64,000 bases of DNA from Rubrivivax gelatinosus (GTDB lineage Bacteria > Pseudomonadota > Gammaproteobacteria > Burkholderiales > Burkholderiaceae_C). The DNA is taken from the NCBI RefSeq assembly GCF_004340905.1, contig NZ_SLXD01000004.1:248001-312000 (forward strand). The letters are read 5' to 3'. The notes under the pieces were generated by a model. It had not been told where the DNA came from and did not search any database. It saw nothing but the letters and a program-made list of their open reading frames with translations. The position numbers and the translations under genes are program-made. This document shows positions 1 through 8,282 of the stretch, in pieces (within the stretch, counting starts at the first letter, position 1; every line of letters starts with the position of its first letter).

Positions 1-515
1 GCCATCGCCAGGTAGATCGCCGAGAGACCGCAGACGATGCCCTCGAAGCCGGCGATCACGCCGATCGTCGCCGAGCCGCTGAAGTCGCGCGCCGCGAGCA
101 GCGCGAACAGCAGCGTCAGGCTGCCGAAGACGAACTGGATCGCGCGGTTGCTGCGCCAGGTGCCGACCCACATCCAGGCCGTGAACACGCCCCACATCAC
201 CAGGTACCAGCCCATGTAGCCTTCGGGCGTGGCGTCGGCCCAGCCGATCTTGGGCAGCACGATCAGCGCCACCAGCGAGAGCCAGAAGAAGCCGTAGCTG
301 ACGAAGGCGGTGAGGCCGAAGGTGTTGCCCTTGCGGAACTCCAGGATGCCCGCGAGGATCTGCGCGGCGCCGCCGTAGCACAGGCCCATGGCGAGCACCA
401 TGGCGCTCATCGGGAAGAATCCTGCGTTGTGGATGTTGAGCAGGACGGTGGTCATGCCGAACCCCATCAGGCCGAGCGGCGCAGGGTTGGCGAAATGATC
501 GGTGGAAGCTGACAT
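1..515 (-). CDS. satP: Acetate/succinate transporter, GPR1/FUN34/YaaH (SatP) family, 3'-truncated by window edge
   Basis: The start codon is at 515 and reads leftwards off the window, so 171 codons of the N-terminal part are visible. Residues 10-23 carry the family signature NPAPLGLMGFGMTT at the start of the first membrane helix, followed by four to five further hydrophobic helices with small-residue packing. The family (E. coli SatP/YaaH, yeast Ato) moves acetate or succinate with protons across the inner membrane. The full protein is normally about 190-210 residues, so only the last helix is missing. A perfect 12-bp palindrome lies 45 bases upstream of the start and may be its operator. 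The family is clear; the exact substrate is inferred. Confidence 0.9.
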   Translation of the reverse strand, partial: MSASTDHFANPAPLGLMGFGMTTVLLNIHNAGFFPMSAMVLAMGLCYGGAAQILAGILEFRKGNTFGLTAFVSYGFFWLSLVALIVLPKIGWADATPEGYMGWYLVMWGVFTAWMWVGTWRSNRAIQFVFGSLTLLFALLAARDFSGSATIGVIAGFEGIVCGLSAIYLAM

Positions 516-834
516 GCGAGCCCTCGCGGAGGCTGGATAAAAAGGCTCGCGACTGTATCAGGGTATACCCTAAATTCTGATATCCGATGGTTTTTCTGTG
601 GATTTCCGCGGGAATTAACGGGATATTCGATGGCGTGATCGCCGGTGCCGCTCGGTGGCCTGGTGCTTCATTCGAATTTTTGCAATCGAGGCGTCGAGAC
701 GAGCGAACGCCAGGCCCCTGCGGCGCGCCCAGAATCGTCGCTGTACCGAAAGCGCCCTCGGTGACGCCGCCCCAGGTGGCGTGTGCAAACCGATCGAACG
801 GCGCCACCGGCCCGACTTCCTACAGGACTGCACG
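516..834. other. Intergenic region between satP and azoR
   Basis: The two flanking genes are divergent, so both promoters should lie in these 319 bases. The first 90 bases next to satP are AT-richer and contain a perfect palindrome (560-571). Open frames across the region are GC-driven shadows without family resemblance. No RNA gene is seen. Confidence 0.5.
560..571. promoter_or_regulatory. Perfect 12-bp palindrome, putative operator upstream of satP
   Basis: AGGGTATACCCT is fully self-complementary. It sits 45-56 bases upstream of the satP start in the AT-rich promoter zone, a position suited to a dimeric repressor or activator. The cognate regulator is not identifiable from this window. 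Confidence 0.4.
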
Positions 835-1434
835 ATGAAGATCCTCCAGATCAATGCCAGCGCCCGCCGCGAAGGCGCCAACTCGACCCGCGTCGCCCAG
901 GACATCGTCGCCCGCCTGCGCGCCGAGCATCCCGATGCCGAGCTGACCGTTCGCGACCTCGCCGCCGACCCGCTGCCGGTGCTCGACGAAGCCGCACTCG
1001 CGGCGCTGTTCACCCCGGCGGCGATGCGCACGCCGGAGCAGGCCGCGCGTGTGGCCGTCGCCGACGCCGCGGTGGCCGAGCTGCAGGCCCACGACCTCAT
1101 CGTGCTCGGCGTGCCGATGTACAACTTCGGCGTGCCGGTGCAGTTCAAGAACTGGATCGACGCCGTGGCCCGCGCCGGCCTCACCTTCCGCTACACCGCC
1201 AACGGCCCCGAGGGCCTGGTGACGGGCAAGAAGGTCATCGTCGGCCTGGCGCGCGGCGGCATCTACCGCGACACGCCGGCGGACTCGCAGGTGCCCTACC
1301 TGAAGTCGGTGCTCGGTTTCCTCGGCATGACCGACCTGCGTTTCGTCTACGCCGAAGGCCTGAACATGGGCCCCGAGGCCGCGGCGCGCGGCTTCGATCA
1401 GGCGCAAGCCGACATCGCGGCCGCCCTGGCATGA
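835..1434 (+). CDS. azoR: FMN-dependent NADH-azoreductase (flavodoxin-like fold)
   Basis: This 199-residue protein has the usual AzoR length. The N-terminal strand [10 protein letters not shown] is followed by the phosphate-binding loop (residues 8-18), and residues 95-101 (MYNFGVP) form the flavin-contacting loop typical of AzoR and formerly annotated as ACP phosphodiesterase. The enzyme is a cytosolic flavoprotein that reduces quinones and azo compounds with NADH. The ATG at 835 was chosen over an in-frame ATG at 655, because homology starts exactly here and the extra 60 residues are low-complexity Arg-rich translation of the promoter. Its role is probably in quinone or electrophile stress. 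Confidence 0.92.
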   Translation: MKILQINASARREGANSTRVAQDIVARLRAEHPDAELTVRDLAADPLPVLDEAALAALFTPAAMRTPEQAARVAVADAAVAELQAHDLIVLGVPMYNFGVPVQFKNWIDAVARAGLTFRYTANGPEGLVTGKKVIVGLARGGIYRDTPADSQVPYLKSVLGFLGMTDLRFVYAEGLNMGPEAAARGFDQAQADIAAALA

Positions 1435-1480
1435 TCGTCCGCGGCGGCGGCTGCCGCCGCAGACTTTCACCGAGGACCCC

Positions 1481-1981
1481 GTGACGATCGCCTTGCCCGC
1501 CCACGAACTGCAGATGACGGTGCTGATGACACCGGACACCGCCAACTTCTCGGGCAAGGTGCACGGCGGGGTCATCCTGCGCCACCTCGACCAGGTGGCC
1601 TACGCCTGTGCCGCGCGCTACGCCGGGCGCTACGTCGTCACGCTGAGCGTCGACCAGGTGATGTTCCGCCAGCCGATCCAGGTCGGCGAGCTGGTCACCT
1701 TCCTCGCCTCGGTCAACCACACCGGGCGCTCGTCGATGGAGATCGGCATCAAGGTGCTGGCCGAGGACATCCGCGCCGGCGTCGTGCGCCACGTCAACAG
1801 CTGCTTCTTCACGATGGTCGCGGTCGACGACGGTGGCCAGCCGGTGGCCGTGCCGGCGCTGGAGCCGCGCACGCCCGACCAGAAGCGCCGCCACGCCGCC
1901 GCCGAGATGCGCCGCGCGATGCGCCGCGAGATGGAGGCCAAGGCCGCCGCGATCCACGAGGCGCACGCGCGCGGCGAGTGA
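1481..1981 (+). CDS. Acyl-CoA thioesterase, hotdog fold (YciA-like)
   Basis: The 166-residue product has the core hotdog signature at residues 22-41 (ANFSGKVHGGVILRHLDQVA), with the conserved N...G..HGG and the Asp of the long helix, as in YciA/BACH-type acyl-CoA hydrolases. These cytosolic enzymes hydrolyse acyl-CoA to free acid and CoA. The start is GTG at 1481, preceded by a GAGGA ribosome-binding site. The last 40 residues are an unusual Ala/Arg/Glu-rich charged helix that extends past the fold. The gene lies 46 bases after azoR and is convergent with the CysB-like gene; a perfect GC palindrome separates the two stop codons. Confidence 0.88.
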   Translation: MTIALPAHELQMTVLMTPDTANFSGKVHGGVILRHLDQVAYACAARYAGRYVVTLSVDQVMFRQPIQVGELVTFLASVNHTGRSSMEIGIKVLAEDIRAGVVRHVNSCFFTMVAVDDGGQPVAVPALEPRTPDQKRRHAAAEMRRAMRREMEAKAAAIHEAHARGE

Positions 1982-1999
1982 GCGCCGCCGCGGCGGCGC
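1982..1999. terminator. 18-bp perfect GC palindrome between convergent genes
   Basis: GCGCCGCCG followed directly by CGGCGGCGC fills the whole gap between the thioesterase stop and the regulator stop. It could fold as a strong hairpin on either strand and act bidirectionally. There is no T-tract, so intrinsic termination is uncertain. Confidence 0.4.
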
Positions 2000-3016
2000 T
2001 CAGCCGCCGGCCACGGCGTCGGCCGGTGCACGCCAGGGGCTGGGCGGCGGCGGCTCGGGCGAGAGCTCCAGCGGCTGGCCGTGCGGCGTGGCCAGCGCGC
2101 GGTCGACCAGCGCGCGCGACAGCGGCGAGGCGAAGGTCTGGATGAAGTCGTAGGCGTAGTCGCGCAGGTAGCTGCCGCGGCGCACCGCCAGCCGCGTCGT
2201 GTTCACCTCGAACAGATGGCGCACGTCGATCGCGTGCAGGCCGTGGTCGCGCGCCGGGTCGTAGGCGATGGAGGCGACGATGCCCACGCCCAGGCCGAGC
2301 TCGACGTAGGTCTTCACGGCGTCGGCGTCCATCGCCGCGAGCACGATCTCGCGCTCCAGGTGCTCGCGCTCGAAGGCCTCGTCGATGTGGCGCCGGCCGG
2401 TGTAGCCGGGTTCGTAGGTCACCAGCGGGAACTGCGCCAGGCGCTCCAGCGTCAGGCGCTCGCCGCGCCGGTCCTCGTCGGCCAGCGGATGCGTCTGCGG
2501 CACGACGACCACGTGGCTCCAGCGGTAGCAGGGCAGGGCGACGAGCTCGTCGAAGTCGGCCAGCGCCTCGGTGGCCACGCCGATGTCGGCCTCGCCGTCG
2601 ATCAGCCAGCGCGCGATCTGGCGCGGCGAACCCTGGTTCAGGTGCAGCGTGACCTGTGGGTTGGCGGCGAGGAAGTCGCGCACCACCGGCGGCAGCGCGT
2701 AACGCGCCTGCGAGTGCGTCGCCGCCACCGTCAGCGTGCCGCTGCCGGCACGCGCGAAGTCGGCGCCGGCGCGCTTCAGGTTGTCGGCCTCGGCGAGCAG
2801 GCGCTCGATGATCGGCAGCGCCACCTTGCCGGGTTCGGTGAGCCCGGTCAGGCGCTTGCCGACCCGCACGAAGAGGTCGACGCCGAGTTCGTCCTCGAGC
2901 TCGCGGACCTGGCGGCTGACACCCGGCTGCGAGGTGTGCAGCACCTCGGCGACCGAGGTGAGGTTGAAGCGTTGCCGGACGGCTTCGCGGGCGGCGCGCA
3001 GTTGCTGGAAGTTCAC
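2000..3016 (-). CDS. cysB: LysR-family transcriptional regulator, CysB-like
   Basis: The 338-residue protein begins with a winged helix-turn-helix (residues 1-60, including TSVAEVLHTSQPGVSRQVRE), followed by the effector-binding domain with CysB-typical stretches around ATHSQARY, NQGSPRQIA and YEPGYTGR. CysB-type regulators activate sulfate or sulfonate assimilation genes in response to acetylserine. The GTG at 3016 (VNFQQLRAAR) was chosen because homology begins there; an in-frame ATG at 3190 adds 58 residues read from the flagellin promoter region. The gene is divergent from flagellin. Cbl or another CysB paralogue is possible. The C-terminal 25 residues are Pro-rich and variable. Confidence 0.87.
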   Translation of the reverse strand: MNFQQLRAAREAVRQRFNLTSVAEVLHTSQPGVSRQVRELEDELGVDLFVRVGKRLTGLTEPGKVALPIIERLLAEADNLKRAGADFARAGSGTLTVAATHSQARYALPPVVRDFLAANPQVTLHLNQGSPRQIARWLIDGEADIGVATEALADFDELVALPCYRWSHVVVVPQTHPLADEDRRGERLTLERLAQFPLVTYEPGYTGRRHIDEAFEREHLEREIVLAAMDADAVKTYVELGLGVGIVASIAYDPARDHGLHAIDVRHLFEVNTTRLAVRRGSYLRDYAYDFIQTFASPLSRALVDRALATPHGQPLELSPEPPPPSPWRAPADAVAGG

Positions 3017-3207
3017 GCCGGCGATGTTGGCGGCGCAGCTTGCGCGCACGAACGAATCGATTCGCCGACCCTCATGCGCTGGCCGCATATGGACGGGTGC
3101 CTGGGCCGGTGCCTGCCGGCGGTTTAAGAAATTCCGCGCGCCGTCGCCCTGTGTGGACGAGACCGAGGCGCAACGTTCTCGGACCACCACCCCACCGGAG
3201 CACCGTC

Positions 3208-4101
3208 ATGCTGAGCCTTCACACCAACGCCGCCTCCCTGTCCACGCAGAACTCCGTCGGCAACACCCAGCGTTCGCTGTCCTCGTCGATGAGCAAGCTG
3301 GGCACCGGCTACCGCGTCAATTCCGCGATGGACGACGCCGCCGGCCTGCAGATCGCCACCCGCCTGGACGCCCAGACGCGCGGCATGGCCGTCGCCCAGA
3401 AGAACACCCAGAACGGCATCTCGATGATGCAGACCGCCGAAGGCGCGCTGAGCGAGGTGACCTCGATCGTCCAGCGCATGAAGGACCTGGCCACCGAGTC
3501 GGCCACGGCCTCGACCTCGGAAGACGACCGCACCGCGCTGCAGTCCGAGTACGACGCGCTGGGCACCGAACTCGGCAACATCCTGAAGAACACCTCGTTC
3601 GGCGGCGCCAAGCTGTTCAGCGACGGCACGACGACCGACGGCACGGGCGGCCTGCTCGACGCGACCGAGCTGACCTTCCAGATCGGCGCCTCCTCGGGCG
3701 AGACGATGAAGGTCGACACCCAGACCGGCCTGGGCGCGCTGGCCACCGCGCTGGACGCGATCAGCTCCAACTACGCCGCCAGCGGCACCGCCGGCACCGA
3801 GCTCGGCACGACCGACCCGGCGACGGCCAACGGCATGATCGACAAGCTCGAGGACGCGCTCGACGCCATCGGCACCTACCGTTCGACGCTGGGCGCGGCC
3901 TCCAACCGCCTCGACCACGTCTACAACAACCTGGCGAACATGAGCACCAACACCTCGGCCGCCAAGAGCCGGATCATGGACGTCGACTACGCCAGCGAGA
4001 CGGCCAACATGACCTCGCAGCAGCTGCTGCTGCAGGCCGGCACCTCGATGCTCAAGCAAAGCGGCAGCATGTCGCAGCTGGCCCTGTCGCTGCTCAGCTG
4101 A
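3208..4101 (+). CDS. lafA: Flagellin (lateral-type LafA/FliC)
   Basis: The 297-residue protein has the conserved N-terminal D0/D1 helices (LSLHTNAASLSTQNSV, then GYRVNSAMDDAAGLQIA) and the C-terminal D1/D0 (ASNRLDHVYNNLANMSTN, then SMLKQSGSMSQLALSLL). The central D2/D3 region is very short and Thr/Ser/Gly-rich, giving a compact flagellin like those of lateral systems. It is secreted unfolded through the flagellar export gate and polymerises into the filament. The ATG at 3208 follows a CCGGAG element. It stands alone ahead of a GT41 glycosyltransferase, a setting that suggests O-glycosylation of its Ser/Thr-rich surface. I could not find a convincing sigma-28 promoter with standard spacing upstream. 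Confidence 0.95.
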   Translation: MLSLHTNAASLSTQNSVGNTQRSLSSSMSKLGTGYRVNSAMDDAAGLQIATRLDAQTRGMAVAQKNTQNGISMMQTAEGALSEVTSIVQRMKDLATESATASTSEDDRTALQSEYDALGTELGNILKNTSFGGAKLFSDGTTTDGTGGLLDATELTFQIGASSGETMKVDTQTGLGALATALDAISSNYAASGTAGTELGTTDPATANGMIDKLEDALDAIGTYRSTLGAASNRLDHVYNNLANMSTNTSAAKSRIMDVDYASETANMTSQQLLLQAGTSMLKQSGSMSQLALSLLS

Positions 4102-4223
4102 TCCCCCGGACGCGGCGCATCGGCGCCGCGCGGCGCGGGCCAGATCCGCGCCCCCCAGGCCGACCGGCGAGCGCCGGCCGGCCTTCGTGCCGTGTGCAGC
4201 GGCAGCCGAGCGAGGAAGACACG

Positions 4224-6140
4224 ATGGGAAGTCCGGCAGTGCAGGCCCGCAGCGGGCGCGATTCGTCCTGGCAGGCCGGGGTGGCCGCCGCCGAGCGTGG
4301 GCGCTGGGATGAAGCCGAGCGTGCGTTCCAGCGCGTGCTGCGCACCGAGCCGCGAGCGTCCGAGGTCTGGCTGGCGCTGTCGCGCGCGCGGCTGCACCTG
4401 GGGCGGGCGGAGGCGGCCGCCGCCGACGCGCGCCGCGCCCTGGAGCTGCAGCCTTCCGTGCTCGGCGGCCTGCAGCTCGCCGCCTGCCTGGGCCGGCTGC
4501 ACCGCCATGCCGAGCTCGCCCAGGCGCTGCAGCCGCTGGCCGAGCGCCTGCCGCCTTCGGCCGATCTGCTGTCGGCGCTGGGCGGCGCGCTGCTGCTGGC
4601 CGATCGCCCGCAGGAAGCGCTGCAGCCGCTGATCCGCGCCAACACGATGCGCATCGACGACGCGCTGTCGCACTACCGCCTGGGGCTGGTGTTGAAGCGC
4701 CTGGGCGCCGAGGCCCAGGCGGCGATCTGCTTTCGCACCGCGCTGGCCGTCGACCGCGAGCGTGCGGTGGCGCCGCTGGTGCTGCCGCTGCTGGTGCACT
4801 CGGCGCAGCAGAGCTGCGACTGGAGCGAGCTGGACAGCGACGCCGCGGCGCTGCTGGCGCTGGTCGAGCGTGGCGGTGTCGCCGATGCCGGCCAGGTCTC
4901 GCCGTTCACGCTGCTGCCGCTGGCCAGCACGCGCGCGCAGCAGCGCCGCGCCGGCGAGCTGAGCCTCGCCCACCAGCTGCGCGGCCTGCGCCCGGTGCTG
5001 CCGCCGCCGGGGCGCCGCCGCGAGGGCCGGGTGCGCGTGGGCTACCTGTCCAACGACTTGCACGACCACGCCACCGCGGCGCTGATCGTCGGCCTGCTCG
5101 AACATCACGACCGCGAGCGTTTCGAGGTCTTCGTCTACGACCACGGCCCCGGCGGCGCCGGCGCGCTGCGCCGGCGCGTGCTGGCGGCCTGCGAACACAT
5201 CGTCGACGTCGGTTCTATGGACGACGCCGCCGCCGCGCGCCGCATGCGCGCCGACGGCCTGGACATCGGCATCGACCTGAAGGGCCACACCAAGGGCTCG
5301 CGCATGGCGGTGTTCGCGCAGCGACCGGCGCCGGTGCAGCTGTCCTTCCTGGGTTATCCGGCGAGCACCGGTGCCGACTTCCTCGACTACGTGATCGGCG
5401 ACACCGTCGTCACGCCGCTGGCCCACGCTGCCGACTACAGCGAGTGCATCGCCCAGATGCCGCACAGCTACCAGCCCAACGACGACCGGCGCGTGCTGCC
5501 GCCGGCGCCGTCGCGCGCCGCGCTCGGCCTGCCCGAAGAGGCGACCGTGCTGTGCTGCTTCAACCAGAGCTACAAGATCACGCCCGAGCTGGTGTCGCTG
5601 TGGGCGCGCATCCTCGGCGAACTGCCCGGCGCCGTGCTCTGGCTGCTGGCCTGGAACCCCGACGGCCAGCGCCGGCTGCAGGCCGAGCTGGAGGCGCGCG
5701 GCGTCGCGCCGGGGCGCGTCGTCTTCGCCGCGCGCCTGCCCGTCGAGCAGCATCTGGCGCGGCTGCGCTGCGCCGACCTGTTCCTCGACACCTGGCCCTG
5801 CAACGCGCACACCACCGCCAGCGAGGCCCTGTGGGCCGCGGTGCCGGTGCTCACCGTGCCCGGCGAGACCTTCGCCTCGCGCGTGGCCGCCAGCCTGGTG
5901 GCCGCCTGCGGCCTGCCCGAGCTGGCCTGCGCCGACGCCGAGGCCTACGTGCGCAGCGCCGTCGAACTCGGCCGCTCGCCCGAACGCCTGCAGGCCCTGC
6001 GCCGCCATCTGGACGAGCAGCGCCCGCTTCTGCCCTTGTTCGACACGCAGCGCTACACGCGCGACTTCGAGGCGCTGCTGCTGCGCATGCACGAGCGCCG
6101 GCTGCAGGGCCTGGCCCCGGCGGCGCTGCCCGCGGCCTGA
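4224..6140 (+). CDS. TPR-repeat O-linked N-acetylglucosaminyltransferase-like protein (GT41)
   Basis: The 638-residue protein has TPR-type helical repeats over roughly residues 10-220 and a C-terminal GT41 (OGT/SPINDLY) catalytic region from about 270. Diagnostic OGT blocks are [47 protein letters not shown] and [19 protein letters not shown], the last lining the UDP-sugar site. Bacterial members next to flagellin genes modify flagellin Ser/Thr. The gene begins 122 bases after flagellin, with a GAGGAAGA ribosome-binding site before ATG 4224. A flagellin substrate is inferred from adjacency; the enzyme could instead use another protein acceptor. Confidence 0.88.
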   Translation: MGSPAVQARSGRDSSWQAGVAAAERGRWDEAERAFQRVLRTEPRASEVWLALSRARLHLGRAEAAAADARRALELQPSVLGGLQLAACLGRLHRHAELAQALQPLAERLPPSADLLSALGGALLLADRPQEALQPLIRANTMRIDDALSHYRLGLVLKRLGAEAQAAICFRTALAVDRERAVAPLVLPLLVHSAQQSCDWSELDSDAAALLALVERGGVADAGQVSPFTLLPLASTRAQQRRAGELSLAHQLRGLRPVLPPPGRRREGRVRVGYLSNDLHDHATAALIVGLLEHHDRERFEVFVYDHGPGGAGALRRRVLAACEHIVDVGSMDDAAAARRMRADGLDIGIDLKGHTKGSRMAVFAQRPAPVQLSFLGYPASTGADFLDYVIGDTVVTPLAHAADYSECIAQMPHSYQPNDDRRVLPPAPSRAALGLPEEATVLCCFNQSYKITPELVSLWARILGELPGAVLWLLAWNPDGQRRLQAELEARGVAPGRVVFAARLPVEQHLARLRCADLFLDTWPCNAHTTASEALWAAVPVLTVPGETFASRVAASLVAACGLPELACADAEAYVRSAVELGRSPERLQALRRHLDEQRPLLPLFDTQRYTRDFEALLLRMHERRLQGLAPAALPAA

Positions 6141-6154
6141 GGAGCACGCCGACG

Positions 6155-7348
6155 GTGCTCAAGGAGATCGCGGTCGCCGATCTGCGGATCGGCATGTTCG
6201 TGCACAAGATCTGCGGCTCGTGGATCGAACACCCGTTCTGGCGCACGCGTTTCGCGCTGCGCGAGGCGCAGGACCTGGACAAGCTGCGCGCCAGCGGTGT
6301 CGAACGCGTGCTGATCGACCTGGAGCGCGGCGTCGACGTGCTGCCGGCGCTGGTGCCGGTCGACGAGCCGCTGCCCGACGCCGCGCCCGAGCCGGCGCCG
6401 CAGCCCGAGCCGCCGCGCGTCGGCCGCAGCTACGTGCAGGCCGCGGCGCTGTGCCGGCGCAGCCTGGCGCCGCTGCGCTCGCTGCACGACAGCGTGCGCC
6501 TGGGGCGCGCGGTGGCCACCGAAGCCTGCGAGCACCTGGTCGACGAGATCGTCGATTCGGTCGAGTACGAGCCGACGCTGCTCGTCGCCGTCGCCCGGCT
6601 CAAGGCCGCCGACGAGTACCTGTACCTGCACGCGCTGGCGGTGTCGGCGCTGATGGTGGCGCTGGCGCGCCAGATGGGGATGGCGACGCCGCAGCTGCGC
6701 GAGGCCGCGCTCGCCGGGCTGCTGCTGGACATCGGCAAGGCACGGCTGCCGGCCGAGCTGCTGACGCGCCCGGCGCGGCTGCAGGGCGACGAGCTGGCGC
6801 TGATGCGCCGCCACGCCGAGATCGGCCATGCGCTGCTCGCGCGCCTGGAGGGCGTGCCGGCTTGCGTGCTCGACGCCGTGCGCCACCACCACGAGCGCCT
6901 GGACGGCAGCGGCTACCCCGACCGGCTGCGCGGCGAGGCCATCCCGGCCTTCGCGCGCATGGCCGCGGTCTGCGACGCCTATGACGCCGTGACCTCGCGC
7001 CGCCCCTATCGCGCGCCCTGGGACCCGGGGCTGGCGATGCGCCATCTGGCGCAGTCGCCGCGCGAGTTCGACGCCGTCGTCGTGCAGCACTTCGTCAAGG
7101 CGGTCGGCATCTACCCGACCGGCACGCTGCTGCGGCTGAAGTCCGAGCGCCTGGCCGTCGTCATCGGCCGCGGCGGCTCGCTGCTGACGCCGCGGGTGCG
7201 GGTCTTCTACTCGGTGGCCGAACGCCATGCCATCGAGCCCTTCGAGCTCGACCTGTCCGACCCGCGCTGCGACGACGCGGTGGCCGGCATCGAGCCGCCG
7301 GAGGCCTGGCGTTTCACGGGGCTGGAGCAGCTCTGGCTGCGTGGGTGA
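6155..7348 (+). CDS. HD-GYP domain protein with N-terminal DUF3391, degenerate HD motif
   Basis: The 397-residue protein starts at GTG 6155, 14 bases after the glycosyltransferase, with GGAG upstream. The N-terminal DUF3391 (residues 1-60; [21 protein letters not shown]) precedes a Pro-rich linker and an HD-GYP domain (about 145-340). The GYP triad (253-255) and the downstream [12 protein letters not shown] block are intact, and so is H220. The HD doublet expected at 191-192 reads Leu-Asp (LLLDIGK), so one metal-binding histidine is missing. HD-GYP proteins hydrolyse cyclic di-GMP; this one may be impaired or act as a sensor. Its position beside flagellin suggests control of motility or glycosylation. 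Confidence 0.88.
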   Translation: MLKEIAVADLRIGMFVHKICGSWIEHPFWRTRFALREAQDLDKLRASGVERVLIDLERGVDVLPALVPVDEPLPDAAPEPAPQPEPPRVGRSYVQAAALCRRSLAPLRSLHDSVRLGRAVATEACEHLVDEIVDSVEYEPTLLVAVARLKAADEYLYLHALAVSALMVALARQMGMATPQLREAALAGLLLDIGKARLPAELLTRPARLQGDELALMRRHAEIGHALLARLEGVPACVLDAVRHHHERLDGSGYPDRLRGEAIPAFARMAAVCDAYDAVTSRRPYRAPWDPGLAMRHLAQSPREFDAVVVQHFVKAVGIYPTGTLLRLKSERLAVVIGRGGSLLTPRVRVFYSVAERHAIEPFELDLSDPRCDDAVAGIEPPEAWRFTGLEQLWLRG

Positions 7349-7368
7349 TCGGCGTTTGGCGGGCAGGC

Positions 7369-7483
7369 GGCTCTAGCGCTGCTGCTCGCGGACGGGCTCT
7401 GCCTTGCTTCGTTCGTGAACTTTGGCTGTGAGGGAAGGCCGGCGTGCTGGGGCCGCAGCGAGCCACGGTCGCCGGGTGGCCGG
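7369..7483 (+). repeat. Direct repeat copy A1 (about 115 bp)
   Basis: Matches 9420-9532 in the same orientation over about 115 bases with scattered substitutions and one short indel, for example GCTGCTGCTCGCGGACG and GGCTGTGAGGGAAGGC versus GGCTGTGATGGAAGGC. The two copies bracket the cassette/IS110 insert, so recombination between them would excise it. Confidence 0.8.
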
Positions 7484-7552
7484 TTCCGTTCATGTCCCCC
7501 GGCCCGGCAAGCCGGGCCTCCTCCTAATACTTCACTCCTCCGGCCACCCGGC
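7471..7552. repeat. Structured repeat B1 with nested inverted repeats
   Basis: The outer 13-bp perfect inverted repeat is at 7471-7483 and 7540-7552. Inside it, 7488-7500 and 7519-7535 are conserved flanks around an 8-bp perfect stem (7501-7508 / 7511-7518, loop AA). The 7488-7535 core recurs inverted at 9349-9397 with identical flanks but a different, still fully paired stem, indicating selection or amplification of the hairpin form. The next 23 bases (7541-7563) recur directly at 9257-9279 with one mismatch. Confidence 0.75.
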
Positions 7553-7664
7553 GCCCGCGGCAGGGCGGTACTGGGGCTGTTCGCTCGGGGGTGGTGGGCC
7601 TCCCCCCGAAGACGGGCGGTGGGCTTGGCGGCGGACGCGGGGCGGCTCAGAATCATCTGTAACC

Positions 7665-7689
7665 GACGCCGCTTTCGGCGTCATTTTTA
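7665..7689 (+). terminator. Rho-independent terminator
   Basis: A 7-bp perfect stem (GACGCCG at 7665-7671, loop CTTT, CGGCGTC at 7676-7682) is followed by ATTTTTA. It lies 317 bases downstream of the HD-GYP stop and just ahead of the integron-like site, so it would insulate the cassettes from flagellar read-through. Confidence 0.65.
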
Positions 7690-7763
7690 CGCCTGCACCG
7701 CGGGTCGCTCGGCGACGGAAATCTCAAGCGCGACAAGAACTTGAGCCTTCGTCCGAGGTGCTT

Positions 7764-7824
7764 GTTACGCGAGCGTTGGATTTGTTATGCGGCGTCTGGT
7801 TGCTGCATATAACAACAGTTAGGC
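7764..7824 (+). other. Integron attI-like recombination site
   Basis: GTTACGC (7764-7770) and GTTATGC (7784-7790) lie exactly 20 bases apart and act as candidate integrase-binding direct repeats. They are followed 34 bases later by the core site GTTAGGC (7818-7824), preceded by ATAACAACA. This spacing closely resembles class 1 attI (two weak direct-repeat sites, then a simple site ending in GTTRRRY). Unlike an attC, no complementary GCCTAAC box lies upstream. A fixed cassette follows directly. The identity as attI rather than a decayed attC is inferred. Confidence 0.6.
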
Positions 7825-8267
7825 CATCACCTTGCCACGCTGTCGTTTTCTTCGGGTTCCCTCTCAAACTTATCAATCACCAGTTCCAAAATGAATTCAA
7901 AAATCTCGTATGCATTGCTTCTCCTTTTGACCGGTTGTGCTTCAACCGGAATCATGAAGGCCGGCGAAGATCGATTCCTTGTATCCAAGACGAGCCTCCA
8001 GGTAGGGTTTGGCGCGCCAACCGCTGTTTACGCGGAAATCACCCAAGAGGCAGAAGCGTTTTGCAAAAATCAGAGCAAAGAGATGGATGTAGTCCGCACC
8101 GACATCCAGCATCCGGCACTAGGCAAGCCTGGCTCAGCCACGCTAGAGTTCCGTTGCAAGCAAAAGTCGCAGTAAGCACATCGTCTCACTGTGCCTTCGC
8201 TCCATAGCCTAACTGGTCTTTGCACACGGACGCCCATGCTTTGCATGGTCGCCGGTGAAATTGGGCG
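7819..8267 (+). mobile_element. Integron gene cassette 1 (lipoprotein ORF plus attC)
   Basis: The segment runs from the G/TTAGGC crossover at the attI-like core to the G/TTAGGC crossover of the attC at 8207-8273, about 449 bases, a normal cassette size. It holds one ORF in the orientation of cassette insertion with only a short leader. Base composition is visibly more AT-rich than the surrounding flagellar genes, consistent with horizontal acquisition. Confidence 0.75.
7891..8175 (+). CDS. Small hypothetical lipoprotein (cassette-encoded)
   Basis: The 94-residue product has a type II signal peptide: Lys near the N-terminus, hydrophobic ALLLLLTGC, lipidation Cys at 16 with Ala next. That predicts a lipoprotein, and no Asp retention signal follows the Cys. 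The mature part is hydrophilic, with two further Cys residues (in AEAFCKNQ and EFRCKQK) that could form a disulfide. I do not recognise the family with certainty; small secreted lipoproteins of this layout are frequent in integron cassettes. The A/T-rich codon use (AAA, ATT, GAA) contrasts sharply with its neighbours and supports transfer. The ATG lies 66 bases after the recombination core. Confidence 0.75.
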   Translation: MNSKISYALLLLLTGCASTGIMKAGEDRFLVSKTSLQVGFGAPTAVYAEITQEAEAFCKNQSKEMDVVRTDIQHPALGKPGSATLEFRCKQKSQ

Positions 8268-8273
8268 TTAGGC
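8207..8273 (+). repeat. Integron attC site (59-base element)
   Basis: The 67-bp imperfect palindrome is bounded by GCCTAAC (8207-8213) and GTTAGGC (8267-8273), exactly complementary R boxes matching the RYYYAAC...GTTRRRY consensus. The interior folds into a long imperfect hairpin with the apex CCATGC-TTT-GCATGG (8233-8247). It lies 31 bases after the cassette 1 stop and 9 bases before the cassette 2 start, the standard position. Confidence 0.88.
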
Positions 8274-8282
8274 CTCATACAA

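Larger units (their letters stand above)
7349..7880. other. Non-coding stretch: structured repeats, terminator and integron attachment site
   Basis: No protein-like frame is supported here. The stretch holds repeat copies A1 (7369-7483), B1 (7488-7535) and C1 (7541-7563), a hairpin-plus-T-run terminator (7665-7689) and an attI-like site (7764-7824). The integrase gene expected to lie divergently just left of an attI is absent. Confidence 0.6.

Noticed and set aside
587-838. Small ORF upstream of azoR
   Set aside because: It runs through the promoter region and into the azoR start, with no recognisable protein features.
3121-3150. Possible sigma-28 promoter upstream of flagellin (TTTAAGAA ... 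GCCGTCGC)
   Set aside because: The spacing between TAAG and GCCG is about 11 bases instead of 15, and the -10 matches only GCCG. Not reported as a promoter.
7349-7700. Remnant integrase gene left of the attI-like site
   Set aside because: I looked for tyrosine-recombinase motifs on the minus strand and saw none; the region is repeat DNA and a terminator.
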